Source of the DNA: Roseovarius aestuarii
GTDB lineage: Bacteria > Pseudomonadota > Alphaproteobacteria > Rhodobacterales > Rhodobacteraceae
Reading direction: 5' to 3'
NCBI GenBank assembly: GCA_027214255.1
Contig: JAPWHL010000002.1
Coordinates: forward strand, 124,001-188,000
Length of the DNA: 64,000 bases
Shown: positions 28,558 through 36,592 of the stretch, piece by piece
Layout: each line of letters begins with the position of its first letter
Position numbering within the stretch: position 1 is the stretch's first letter
Position numbers and translations under genes: made by a program
The notes under the pieces: generated by a model
The model's database searches: none
Told to the model about the DNA's origin: nothing
The model's input: only the letters and a program-made list of their open reading frames with translations

Positions 28558-28987
28558 ATGCGCTCTTCTGCTGTGGCGGAATGGAGTAGGTCATCGACGC
28601 ACGCGCCACAGGGGCCTCGGACCCGTCCGAATACATCAGCACATCCCCCACCGCCAACACGCGGCCCAGCTTTAGCAGGCGACATTTAGCGATCAAATCG
28701 GCCCCTGCCCCCGGTTTGCGCATAAAATCCAGACTGACATTGGTTGTTACCGCCAAGCCTTGCGGACCGATCATCGACAAAACGGCCAGGTACACCGCCA
28801 CATCGGCCAATGCGAACATCGCCGGGCCTGAGACCGTGCCACCCGGACGCAAATGCCGATCCTGCACGACCAATCGCAAGGTGATGTGATGCGGCTCTAA
28901 CGCGTCGATTACAAAATCGTCTGCTACCTGCGGAAATTCACGGGCCATGAATGCCGCCAATTCAGGGATCGTCATTTTCAAACCCAC
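28556..28987 (-). CDS. PaaI-type hotdog thioesterase
   Basis: A 143-residue single hotdog domain, probably hydrolysing acyl-CoA. The motif H-L-R-P-G-G-T-V-S-G-P-A-M-F-A-L-A-D-V-A contains the usual Gly-Asp helix residues of PaaI-type thioesterases, and a V-T-T-N-V-S-L-D-F strand follows. The start is GTG 28987 with GGAGG 5 bases upstream; ATG 28975 is in frame but less well placed. Divergent from the ECHDC3-like gene, which also handles acyl-CoA substrates. The substrate is unknown. Confidence 0.87.
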   Translation of the reverse strand: MGLKMTIPELAAFMAREFPQVADDFVIDALEPHHITLRLVVQDRHLRPGGTVSGPAMFALADVAVYLAVLSMIGPQGLAVTTNVSLDFMRKPGAGADLIAKCRLLKLGRVLAVGDVLMYSDGSEAPVARASMTYSIPPQQKSA

Positions 28988-29045
28988 GCTTTCCTCCTAT
29001 CCGCACCGTCGTTACAACTGAGCGCAAACAGACAGGAGTGACAAG

Positions 29046-29831
29046 ATGGCTTTGCTTGATAGGACCGATACAGGCGCGGTTGCGCACCTAACGATGAACG
29101 CACCCGAACGGTTGAATGCATTAAGCGATGCAATGCTGGCAGCCCTTAAATCCGAACTGGCCACGCTCAGCACGCAAAAACACATCCGCGTCGTGATCCT
29201 GTCGGGCATGGGCAAAGCTTTTTGCGCCGGTCACGACCTTAAGGAAATGACTGCCGGTCGTCAGGCCGAAGATGGCGGACGCGCCTATTTTCAGGATCTG
29301 TTCGCACGCTGTACCGAGGTGATGCTGGCCATTCGTGCCCTGCCCCAACCCGTAATCGCACAAGTGCATGGTATTGCCACCGCCGCAGGGTGCCAATTGG
29401 TGGCGACTTGTGACATGGCCATCGCCGAGACAGACACCCGTTTTGGTGTGAACGGCGTGGATATCGGCCTGTTCTGTTCCACACCTATGGTGGCTCTCAG
29501 CCGCAATATCCCGCGCAAACAAGCGTTTGAAATGCTCAGCAGCGGCCAGTTCATCGACACCACCCGCGCGCTGGAGGTGGGTCTGATCAACCGAGCGGTT
29601 TCGTCCAGTGAATTGGCCGCAGAAACCCAAGCACTGGCCGAACGCGTGGCTAGCAAACTGGGCGCGGCTGTGCGAATCGGCAAACAGGGTTTTTACGACC
29701 AGTTAGAGATGCCACTAGAGGCCGCATACGCCCACACGGGTGATATCATGGTGCAAAACATGCTGTGGCAAGACACAGCCGAGGGAATTGATGCATTTTT
29801 GGAAAAACGCCCGCCGGAATGGGACCAATAA
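29046..29831 (+). CDS. Enoyl-CoA hydratase/isomerase family protein, ECHDC3-like
   Basis: A 261-residue crotonase-fold protein. The CoA oxyanion segments are present (S-G-M-G-K-A-F-C-A-G-H-D-L-K-E and H-G-I-A-T-A-A-G-C-Q-L). In the segment that in hydratases bears catalytic glutamates it reads G-V-N-G-V-D-I-G-L-F-C-S-T-P, as in the ECHDC3 branch, so classical hydration activity is doubtful. AGGAG lies before ATG 29046. It has 58 bases of promoter region shared with the divergent thioesterase. Confidence 0.88.
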   Translation: MALLDRTDTGAVAHLTMNAPERLNALSDAMLAALKSELATLSTQKHIRVVILSGMGKAFCAGHDLKEMTAGRQAEDGGRAYFQDLFARCTEVMLAIRALPQPVIAQVHGIATAAGCQLVATCDMAIAETDTRFGVNGVDIGLFCSTPMVALSRNIPRKQAFEMLSSGQFIDTTRALEVGLINRAVSSSELAAETQALAERVASKLGAAVRIGKQGFYDQLEMPLEAAYAHTGDIMVQNMLWQDTAEGIDAFLEKRPPEWDQ

Positions 29832-29988
29832 CATCGTCACCCCGACCAATCGGTCGATTCGCTTTATTTTACTGTGGCACCAGCGAAAAAATGTGGTAAA
29901 CTGTTGATCGAACCCGGACAGATTTCACGAAATCTTTGGGTTTGTTTCCAGCGCCTTGCCACATTATTTCCATATTTGCCGTTTTTTT

Positions 29989-30033
29989 GCCTCAATCAAT
30001 GAAGTATCCCTTTTCATTGTGATCAATTGAGGC
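29989..30033 (+). promoter_or_regulatory. Two-tier inverted repeat in the peroxidase leader
   Basis: GCCTCAAT/ATTGAGGC (29989-29996 with 30026-30033) encloses CAATGAA/TTCATTG (29997-30003 with 30013-30019). It ends 9 bases before ATG 30043, so if transcribed it would lie beside the ribosome-binding region. A redox operator is another reading. Confidence 0.4.
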
Positions 30034-30042
30034 TATTTTGAG

Positions 30043-31404
30043 ATGGAACAGTGGGTCACCGCCGCCGGTATCTTGTCCCTCCAAGCCAGCCTCTCTCTGG
30101 CCGCCGAGCTTCCCGATGCGGTGACCCAGGCTGATTTCGCCAATCCCGATGCAATATCCGTACTTTTGGGACATGACCTGTTCTTTGATCCGATTTTGTC
30201 GGGCAATCGCAACATTTCCTGTGCCACCTGTCATCACCCGGCCTTGGGCAGCGGCGATGGTATGTCCTTGTCACTTGGCGAAGGCGGGATCGGTCTGGGG
30301 CCTGATCGGGTGGTTGACCCCGACAACGTGCCCCTTGCGCGCATCGCCCGCAATGCGCCGCCCCTCTATAATCTGGGCGCAACAGAGTTCACCACGCTCT
30401 TTTATGACGGACGTGTTGACGTAGATAATGCAGCCCCTTTCGGCATCCGCATGCCTGATCCGTTTTATCTGGACCGCCCGGTGCCCAGCCCGCTGGCCGC
30501 ACAGGCCATGCTGCCCATCACATCTCACGATGAAATGGCTGGCCAACCCGGAGAGAACCCCGTCAGTGATGCATTAAAGGCAGGTCGCATTCACGGGCCG
30601 GACGGCGCTTGGCAATTGTTGGTCAACCGGCTTGAGGCGATTCCCGAATACCGTCGCCGTTTTGATTGGATCATCGGCACGGGCACTCCGATCCACATCA
30701 CCGATGTTGGGTCCGCGATTGCCGCCTATATCAGCTATGATTTTCGCACCACCGACAGCCCTTTTGACGACTTTTTACGCGGTGAGGATTCAGCGCTGAG
30801 CAATCAAGAGATGCGCGGCCTATCCTTGTTTTACGGCAAAGGCGGCTGCGCCACCTGTCACAGCGGTACATTTCAAACCGATCATGAATTTCACGCCATC
30901 GGCGTTCCCCAATTTGGGCCGGGTAAAGGGCACGGGCCGGGGTATGCGGATCATGGCCGCGCCGCAGTCACGGGAGACATGGCTGACAGCTATAAGTTTC
31001 GCACGCCGTCTTTGCGCAACGTTACCCTGACCGCGCCATATGGCCATAACGGTGCCTACGCCCGCCTTGAGGACATGGTGCGACACCATCTTGATCCACT
31101 GACCATGCTGGCAGAATACACGGCGGATTATGCCCTGCTGCATGACGTGGAGTTAACCCGGTCCGATACAGAGGCGCTTGAGGATTTTGACGAAGTCCTC
31201 CGCCTTGGGATGGCGGTTGAACTGGAACCGGTGGCAATGTCTGACGATGAAGTCGGCGCGATCCTGGATTTCCTTTCCACGTTGGAAGACCCGATTGCGC
31301 GCACCGGACGATTAGGCGCGCCCACATCAGTGCCCTCCGGCCTCCCACTGGATCCATTTCAGACCGGAGACGGCAAACCTCCGGTCACTGGCAGCGGGTA
31401 CTGA
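30043..31404 (+). CDS. Di-haem cytochrome c peroxidase (CcpA/MauG family)
   Basis: A periplasmic protein of 453 residues with two c-type haem sites, C-A-T-C-H at 60-64 and again at 269-273, the spacing of bacterial di-haem peroxidases. These reduce hydrogen peroxide with electrons from small cytochromes, or oxidise protein substrates in the MauG branch. The N-terminus (I-L-S-L-Q-A-S-L-S-L-A-A) looks like a signal peptide but lacks basic residues; an in-frame stop shortly upstream rules out a longer start. No electron-donor gene is adjacent. Confidence 0.9.
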   Translation: MEQWVTAAGILSLQASLSLAAELPDAVTQADFANPDAISVLLGHDLFFDPILSGNRNISCATCHHPALGSGDGMSLSLGEGGIGLGPDRVVDPDNVPLARIARNAPPLYNLGATEFTTLFYDGRVDVDNAAPFGIRMPDPFYLDRPVPSPLAAQAMLPITSHDEMAGQPGENPVSDALKAGRIHGPDGAWQLLVNRLEAIPEYRRRFDWIIGTGTPIHITDVGSAIAAYISYDFRTTDSPFDDFLRGEDSALSNQEMRGLSLFYGKGGCATCHSGTFQTDHEFHAIGVPQFGPGKGHGPGYADHGRAAVTGDMADSYKFRTPSLRNVTLTAPYGHNGAYARLEDMVRHHLDPLTMLAEYTADYALLHDVELTRSDTEALEDFDEVLRLGMAVELEPVAMSDDEVGAILDFLSTLEDPIARTGRLGAPTSVPSGLPLDPFQTGDGKPPVTGSGY

Positions 31405-31503
31405 CCGTCGCTGCTCACGGCCTGTACAAACCATTGCGTTTCACGCTGATCGCATTGCGACGTACCCTTTGCAAACTCTGCGCGATGGCGTACATCCCGC
31501 GCC

Positions 31504-32877
31504 ATGACACACACGTTACATATCATCGGCGGCGGCATGGCCGGTTCCGAGGCCGCATGGCAGGCCGCCCAGATGGGCGTTCCCGTCGTGATTCATGAAA
31601 TGCGCCCCACAGTCGGCACTTTCGCCCACCGCACCGGTGATTTGGCCGAAATGGTTTGCTCCAATTCCTTCCGTTCGGATGATGACGAACAAAACGCCGT
31701 CGGGTTGCTGCATTGGGAAATGCGCGCTGCCAATGGTCTGATCATGCAGACCGCGGACAAGCACCGCCTCCCCGCTGGCGGCGCGCTGGCCGTGGACCGC
31801 GACCCGTTCGCGGCATCGGTCACTGCGGCGTTGCGCGCGCACCCGCTTGTCACCATTGATCCGGGCGAGATCACCGAATTACCCCGCGACGGTCATTGGA
31901 TTATCGCCACCGGGCCGCTGACCTCGACCGCGCTGGGCGCGTCTATTGCCCAAGAGACCGGAGCCGAGGCGCTGGCCTTTTTTGATGCTATTGCGCCGAT
32001 AGTTCATTACGACAGCATCGACATGTCGCGGGCTTGGATGCAATCGCGTTATGATAAAGGCGAGACCGAGGACGAGCGTACAGCATATCTTAATTGTCCA
32101 ATGGACAAAGCCACTTATGACGCATTCATTGACGCACTTCTGACCTCGGACAAGGCCGAGTTCCATGACGGTGAGGCCGAGTCCGCACCAAAATCCACCC
32201 CTTATTTCGACGGTTGCCTCCCGATTGAGGTAATCGCCGAGCGCGGCCGAGAATCCCTGCGTCATGGCCCGATGAAGCCGGTTGGGCTGACCAATCCGCA
32301 CCAGCCGGATGTGAAACCTCATGCGGTTGTTCAACTTCGGCGAGATAACGCACTGGGAACATTGTATAATATCGTTGGCTTTCAAACCAAGATGAAATAC
32401 GGCGCACAGGCCGAAGTCCTGCGCATGATTCCCGGTCTGGAAAACGCCAGCTTTGCACGGCTTGGGGGCATTCACCGCAATACATTCCTGAATTCGCCGA
32501 CCCTGCTGGATGCCCAGATGCGCCTGCGCTCACGCCCGAATATTCGCTTTGCCGGTCAGATCACCGGGGTCGAGGGTTATGTTGAATCCGCTGCGATGGG
32601 CCTTTTGGCCGGTCGAATGGCCGCTGCCGAAATTTTAAGGCTTACCCTGCCTGATGTGCCACAGGATAGCGCAATGGGCGCGCTGGTGCATCACATCACC
32701 GGAGGCGCCGAAGCCAAGACCTTTCAGCCGATGAACGTCAATTTCGGCCTGTTTCGGCCGGTTGACGGGCTCAAAGGCGGCCGTCGGGGACGTAAAGACC
32801 GCTATCAGGCCTATACGGATCGCGCCAAAGCCGCTTGGACAGATTGGTTGGCGCAAGAAACGCTGGACCTGTCATAA
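31504..32877 (+). CDS. trmFO: Methylenetetrahydrofolate-tRNA (uracil-5-)-methyltransferase
   Basis: Makes 5-methyluridine at tRNA position 54 using methylene-tetrahydrofolate and FAD. The 457-residue protein starts [14 protein letters not shown], the FAD-binding motif, and carries the TrmFO stretches [16 protein letters not shown] and N-F-G-L-F-R-P near the end. Length is typical of the family. First of three close genes (methyltransferase and gluQ follow), two of which concern tRNA modification. Confidence 0.96.
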   Translation: MTHTLHIIGGGMAGSEAAWQAAQMGVPVVIHEMRPTVGTFAHRTGDLAEMVCSNSFRSDDDEQNAVGLLHWEMRAANGLIMQTADKHRLPAGGALAVDRDPFAASVTAALRAHPLVTIDPGEITELPRDGHWIIATGPLTSTALGASIAQETGAEALAFFDAIAPIVHYDSIDMSRAWMQSRYDKGETEDERTAYLNCPMDKATYDAFIDALLTSDKAEFHDGEAESAPKSTPYFDGCLPIEVIAERGRESLRHGPMKPVGLTNPHQPDVKPHAVVQLRRDNALGTLYNIVGFQTKMKYGAQAEVLRMIPGLENASFARLGGIHRNTFLNSPTLLDAQMRLRSRPNIRFAGQITGVEGYVESAAMGLLAGRMAAAEILRLTLPDVPQDSAMGALVHHITGGAEAKTFQPMNVNFGLFRPVDGLKGGRRGRKDRYQAYTDRAKAAWTDWLAQETLDLS

Positions 32878-32897
32878 ATCCTGCGCCACCTTGGGGC

Positions 32898-33503
32898 ATG
32901 GAAAAAAAGTTTCTGGACACCACCTATGCGTTGGATGATGCAAAGGCGCATTATGACGCGTGGACAGCCACTTATGAGGCCGAGATTGGCGAAAATGGTT
33001 ATGCCACGCCCGGGCGTCTGGCCAAGGCGCTACGTGACGTTGTGCCAAACACCGACCTGCCCACGCTGGATTTCGGATGCGGCACCGGCCTGTCGGGGTT
33101 GGCCCTGCGTCTAAACGGGTTTCGCGCCATTGACGGCACGGATACATCGCCTGCCATGTTGGCCGCAGCACATGAAAAAGGCTTTTATCACCGGCTGTGG
33201 CTAAGCTCTCCGGAGGATACACCACTGTTTCTTCCCGAAAGTTATCCGGTGATTGCCGCTGTTGGGGTCATCGGCCCCGGCGGCGCGCCAGCGCAAACAA
33301 TCGACAGATTGATGCGCCTGCTGCCCAAGGCCGGATTGCTGGCCTTTTCTTTGAATGATACGGCCCTTGAGGCCCAAACCTATGAGTGGCAAATCAAAAA
33401 CTGGGTTGATCCGGGAGCCGCGCGGTTACGTTTCCGCGAAAACGGGCCACACCTGCCAAAGATCGACCTGAACTCCACTATATATATCATTGAAAAAAAG
33501 TGA
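32898..33503 (+). CDS. Class I SAM-dependent methyltransferase
   Basis: A 201-residue protein with the SAM motif I L-D-F-G-C-G-T-G-L-S-G (about 55-65) and an acidic D-G-T-D-T-S motif II position. The region between trmFO and gluQ and the short length fit a small-molecule methyltransferase; the substrate is unknown. ATG 32898 lies 20 bases after the trmFO stop and gives the usual fold start; the longer frame overlaps trmFO. Its stop overlaps the gluQ start (GTGA). Confidence 0.85.
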   Translation: MEKKFLDTTYALDDAKAHYDAWTATYEAEIGENGYATPGRLAKALRDVVPNTDLPTLDFGCGTGLSGLALRLNGFRAIDGTDTSPAMLAAAHEKGFYHRLWLSSPEDTPLFLPESYPVIAAVGVIGPGGAPAQTIDRLMRLLPKAGLLAFSLNDTALEAQTYEWQIKNWVDPGAARLRFRENGPHLPKIDLNSTIYIIEKK

Positions 33504-34366
33504 CTTTTACCTCCCGGTTCGCACCATCTCCTACAGGGCCACTGCATCTGGGCCATGCCTATTCTGCCATTCTTGCGCATGATATGGCGCGCGCTGCGCA
33601 GGGGCGATTTTTCCTGCGCATCGAGGATATTGACCAAAGCCGTGCTCGCCCCGAATGGGAGGCCCAGTTGCTGGATGACCTGACATGGCTGGGCCTGACA
33701 TGGGATGCGCCGCCGTTACGGCAATCAGATAACATTGAAACCTACAGCCAAGCACTTGATAAACTGTGGGAATGCGGATTGTTGTATCCATGCACATGCA
33801 CGCGAGCAGATATCAAACATGCGCTATCCGCCCCGCAAGAAGGCGTGGCTATGCACGGACCGGACGGGTTGATTTATCCGGGTACCTGCCGCCCCTCGGC
33901 CCCCGTCACAGGGCCACGTCCGCTGGATTGCGCACTTAGACTGGATATTGCGCGACTGTTGCAGCACATCGGAACCGCCCCGCTGAGATACACGGAAACA
34001 GGCTTGGGGACGGATGGGCAATCCGGCGATCTGATATTGAATCCCGCCATCCTGCCCGCCCAGTTGGGGGACATCGTGCTGGCGCGGCGCGAAATGGGCA
34101 CATCTTATCACCTGTCCGTGGTGCTTGATGATGCCGCCCAAAGGGTCAGCCATGTTATTCGCGGGCGCGATCTGTTCGAGGCTACAGCCATTCATGTTCT
34201 CTTGCAGCGCGCGCTAGTCCTGCCAACACCGATCTATCACCATCACGACCTGATCCGCGACGAGGCGGGCAAACGCCTGGCCAAGCGAGATGATGCCCGT
34301 GCCATCGCCTTGTTCCGGTCTGATGGCGCCAGCCCCGTCGACATCCGGCGCATGGTCGGTTTGTGA
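33500..34366 (+). CDS. gluQ: Glutamyl-Q tRNA(Asp) synthetase
   Basis: Attaches glutamate to queuosine in tRNA-Asp. The 288-residue protein is a glutamyl-tRNA synthetase lacking the anticodon-binding domain. It has F-A-P-S-P-T-G-P-L-H-L-G-H (the HIGH motif), the KMSKS-like K-R-L-A-K-R, and a zinc-site segment Y-P-C-T-C-T-R with a later G-T-C-R. The start is a GTG (33500) overlapping the methyltransferase stop by 4 bases, so translation is coupled. Confidence 0.94.
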   Translation: MTFTSRFAPSPTGPLHLGHAYSAILAHDMARAAQGRFFLRIEDIDQSRARPEWEAQLLDDLTWLGLTWDAPPLRQSDNIETYSQALDKLWECGLLYPCTCTRADIKHALSAPQEGVAMHGPDGLIYPGTCRPSAPVTGPRPLDCALRLDIARLLQHIGTAPLRYTETGLGTDGQSGDLILNPAILPAQLGDIVLARREMGTSYHLSVVLDDAAQRVSHVIRGRDLFEATAIHVLLQRALVLPTPIYHHHDLIRDEAGKRLAKRDDARAIALFRSDGASPVDIRRMVGL

Positions 34367-34568
34367 CGCGCCCCCCTGAGTCGGGACATTTTCATGAAAT
34401 TTTGTCTTTGAATGGCCAGATCCCGGTCAAATACCACTTCGACACCATTCGCGCGCAACAAATGAAAAGAATCTGCGCCCCTGACGACATTTTATCCGCG
34501 AAACATGCTTGACGCCCCTTGCCACCGGACCTAAAACTTTGCCCACGCAGCATGAAGGAACGCCCGTC

Positions 34569-34616
34569 GTGGTCACCCTAATCGTAATTCTAGGAAAATG
34601 GCGCATGGGCCGGTAA
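34569..34616 (+). CDS. ilvB leader peptide (branched-chain amino acid attenuator)
   Basis: A 15-codon frame starting at GTG 34569 reads [15 protein letters not shown] and ends at TAA 34614. Seven consecutive codons after the start specify Val, Thr, Leu, Ile, Val, Ile, Leu. AAGGAA (34555-34560) lies 8 bases upstream as ribosome site. It precedes a switchable hairpin pair and the ilvB gene. This is the classic leader peptide of ribosome-mediated attenuation: ribosome stalling on these codons when branched-chain amino acids are short prevents termination. Confidence 0.75.
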   Translation: MVTLIVILGKWRMGR

Positions 34617-34669
34617 CGGACACCCAAATGGTCCTCCATGCGCCCCCGAAAACCCTCGGGGGCTTTTTT
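34600..34669 (+). promoter_or_regulatory. Attenuator of ilvB: competing hairpins and terminator
   Basis: GGCGCATGG (34600-34608), inside the leader-peptide tail, pairs perfectly with CCATGCGCC (34636-34644). The terminator stem GCCCCCGA/TCGGGGGC (34642-34649 with 34656-34663) is followed by six T (34664-34669). The two structures share bases 34642-34644, so they cannot both be complete. Ribosome position over the leader codons would decide which forms. Confidence 0.75.
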
Positions 34670-34738
34670 ATGCGCGCAGCTAACTGCCCCAAACAGGGCA
34701 ATACGACCCAAGATGAATGTCATGAACGGAGCAAAGCA

Positions 34739-36493
34739 ATGACACGTCAGATGACCGGAGCGAAAATGGTAGTTCAAGCCCTGAAGGATCAGGGTGTGGA
34801 CGTCGTATTCGGATATCCCGGAGGCGCGGTCCTACCGATTTATGACGAGGTGTTTCAACAAAACGACATCCGCCACATTCTGGTACGTCACGAACAAGGC
34901 GCGGTGCACGCCGCCGAGGGCTATGCCCGTTCCACCGGCAAGCCCGGTGTTGTTCTGGTGACATCCGGCCCCGGAGCCACCAATGCGGTGACGGGCCTGA
35001 CCGATGCGTTGTTGGACAGTATTCCGATCGTAGTTCTAACCGGACAGGTGCCGACCTTCATGATCGGCTCGGACGCGTTTCAAGAGGCCGACACCGTCGG
35101 CATCACCCGCCCCTGCACAAAACACAACTGGCTGGTCAAAGAGACCGACAAACTGTCGGGCGTCATTCACGAGGCGTTTCACGTAGCCACAGCGGGCCGT
35201 CCTGGTCCGGTGCTGATCGACATCCCAAAGGATGTCCAATTTGCCACCGGCACCTATACCGGCCCTCAAAAGGTGCGCGTCGGACATTATCAGCCGCAGG
35301 TCAAAGGCGACATGGATGCGATCACCGAACTGGTTGCAGCGATGGAAACCGCCAAACGCCCGGTGTTTTATACCGGTGGCGGCGTGATCAATTCCGGCCC
35401 GGCGGCCAGCCAATTGTTGTGCGAATTGGTAGAAGCGACAGGTATTCCCATCACGTCGACCCTGATGGGCTTGGGGGCGTATCCTGCAAGCGGCCAGCAC
35501 TGGCTGGGAATGCTGGGCATGCACGGCCTTTATGAAGCGAACATGGCGATGCATGACTGCGATCTGATGATCAACATCGGCGCGCGGTTTGATGATCGGA
35601 TCACTGGCCGTCTGGACGCCTTCAGCCCCGGATCGAGAAAGGCGCATATCGATATCGATCCCAGCTCGATCAATAAGGTGATCAAGACAGACTTCCCGAT
35701 TGTCGGAGACGTCGGGCATGTGTTGGAGGATCTGCTGAAAGTCTGGAAATCGCGGGGCCGCAAGATCAACACCGAATCCTTGGTCAAATGGCGCGCCAAG
35801 ATTGACGAGTGGCGCAAGGTGGATTGCCTGAAGTTCAAGCAGACCGGACCGACAATCAAACCCCAGCACGCGCTGGCGCGGCTGGAGGCCCTGACAAAGG
35901 ATCATGACCGTTACATTTGTACCGAAGTGGGCCAGCACCAGATGTGGGCGGCACAATACCTGAATTTTGAGGGACCAAACCGCTGGATGACATCGGGCGG
36001 GCTGGGCACGATGGGATATGGGTTTCCGGCCTCCATCGGGGTGCAGATGGCGCATCCCGAGTCGTTGGTCATCAATGTCGCAGGCGAGGCCAGCTGGCTG
36101 ATGAATATGCAAGAAATGGGCACAGCTGTTCAATTCCGCCTACCCGTCAAACAGTTCATCCTGAACAACGAACGCCTTGGCATGGTGCGCCAGTGGCAGG
36201 AATTGCTGCACGGCGAGCGGTATTCGCACAGCTGGTCCGAGGCCCTGCCCGATTTCGTGAAACTGGCCGAAGCCTTTGGTGCCAAGGGAATCCAATGCAA
36301 GGATCCCGCAGATTTGGACGATGCGATCATGGAAATGATCAATCACGACGGGCCGGTGATCTTTGACTGTCTGGTGGAAAAGCACGAAAACTGCTTTCCA
36401 ATGATCCCCTCGGGCGAGCCGCACAACAAAATGCTGCTGGGCGAAGCCTCGACCAAGGATGCCATCGGGTCAAAAGGCGCGGTGATGGTCTGA
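34739..36493 (+). CDS. ilvB: Acetolactate synthase, large (catalytic) subunit
   Basis: First common step of valine, leucine and isoleucine synthesis; ThDP- and FAD-dependent. The 584-residue protein has the usual three domains: N-terminal with [12 protein letters not shown] and the ThDP glutamate in R-H-E-Q-G-A, the central FAD-binding part, and the C-terminal ThDP part with [13 protein letters not shown]. An in-frame start lies upstream in the leader, but ATG 34739 has GGAG (34728-34731) at 7 bases and fits the family. Controlled by the attenuator upstream. Its regulatory partner ilvN is 2.2 kb downstream, beyond the serralysin. Confidence 0.96.
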   Translation: MTRQMTGAKMVVQALKDQGVDVVFGYPGGAVLPIYDEVFQQNDIRHILVRHEQGAVHAAEGYARSTGKPGVVLVTSGPGATNAVTGLTDALLDSIPIVVLTGQVPTFMIGSDAFQEADTVGITRPCTKHNWLVKETDKLSGVIHEAFHVATAGRPGPVLIDIPKDVQFATGTYTGPQKVRVGHYQPQVKGDMDAITELVAAMETAKRPVFYTGGGVINSGPAASQLLCELVEATGIPITSTLMGLGAYPASGQHWLGMLGMHGLYEANMAMHDCDLMINIGARFDDRITGRLDAFSPGSRKAHIDIDPSSINKVIKTDFPIVGDVGHVLEDLLKVWKSRGRKINTESLVKWRAKIDEWRKVDCLKFKQTGPTIKPQHALARLEALTKDHDRYICTEVGQHQMWAAQYLNFEGPNRWMTSGGLGTMGYGFPASIGVQMAHPESLVINVAGEASWLMNMQEMGTAVQFRLPVKQFILNNERLGMVRQWQELLHGERYSHSWSEALPDFVKLAEAFGAKGIQCKDPADLDDAIMEMINHDGPVIFDCLVEKHENCFPMIPSGEPHNKMLLGEASTKDAIGSKGAVMV

Positions 36494-36525
36494 CGCGGAT
36501 CGCACAGATATCGACATATAAATGT

Positions 36526-36559
36526 AAAACGCCGCGCCTGTTATCAGGCGCGGCGTTTT
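36526..36559. terminator. Bidirectional terminator between ilvB and the serralysin gene
   Basis: A 15-bp perfect stem, AAAACGCCGCGCCTG/CAGGCGCGGCGTTTT (36526-36540 with 36545-36559), with loop TTAT. A T run on one side and an A run on the other serve both converging genes. Confidence 0.92.
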
Positions 36560-36592
36560 ACGTTTAATGTCTGCCGTAACATGTTGTAAATG

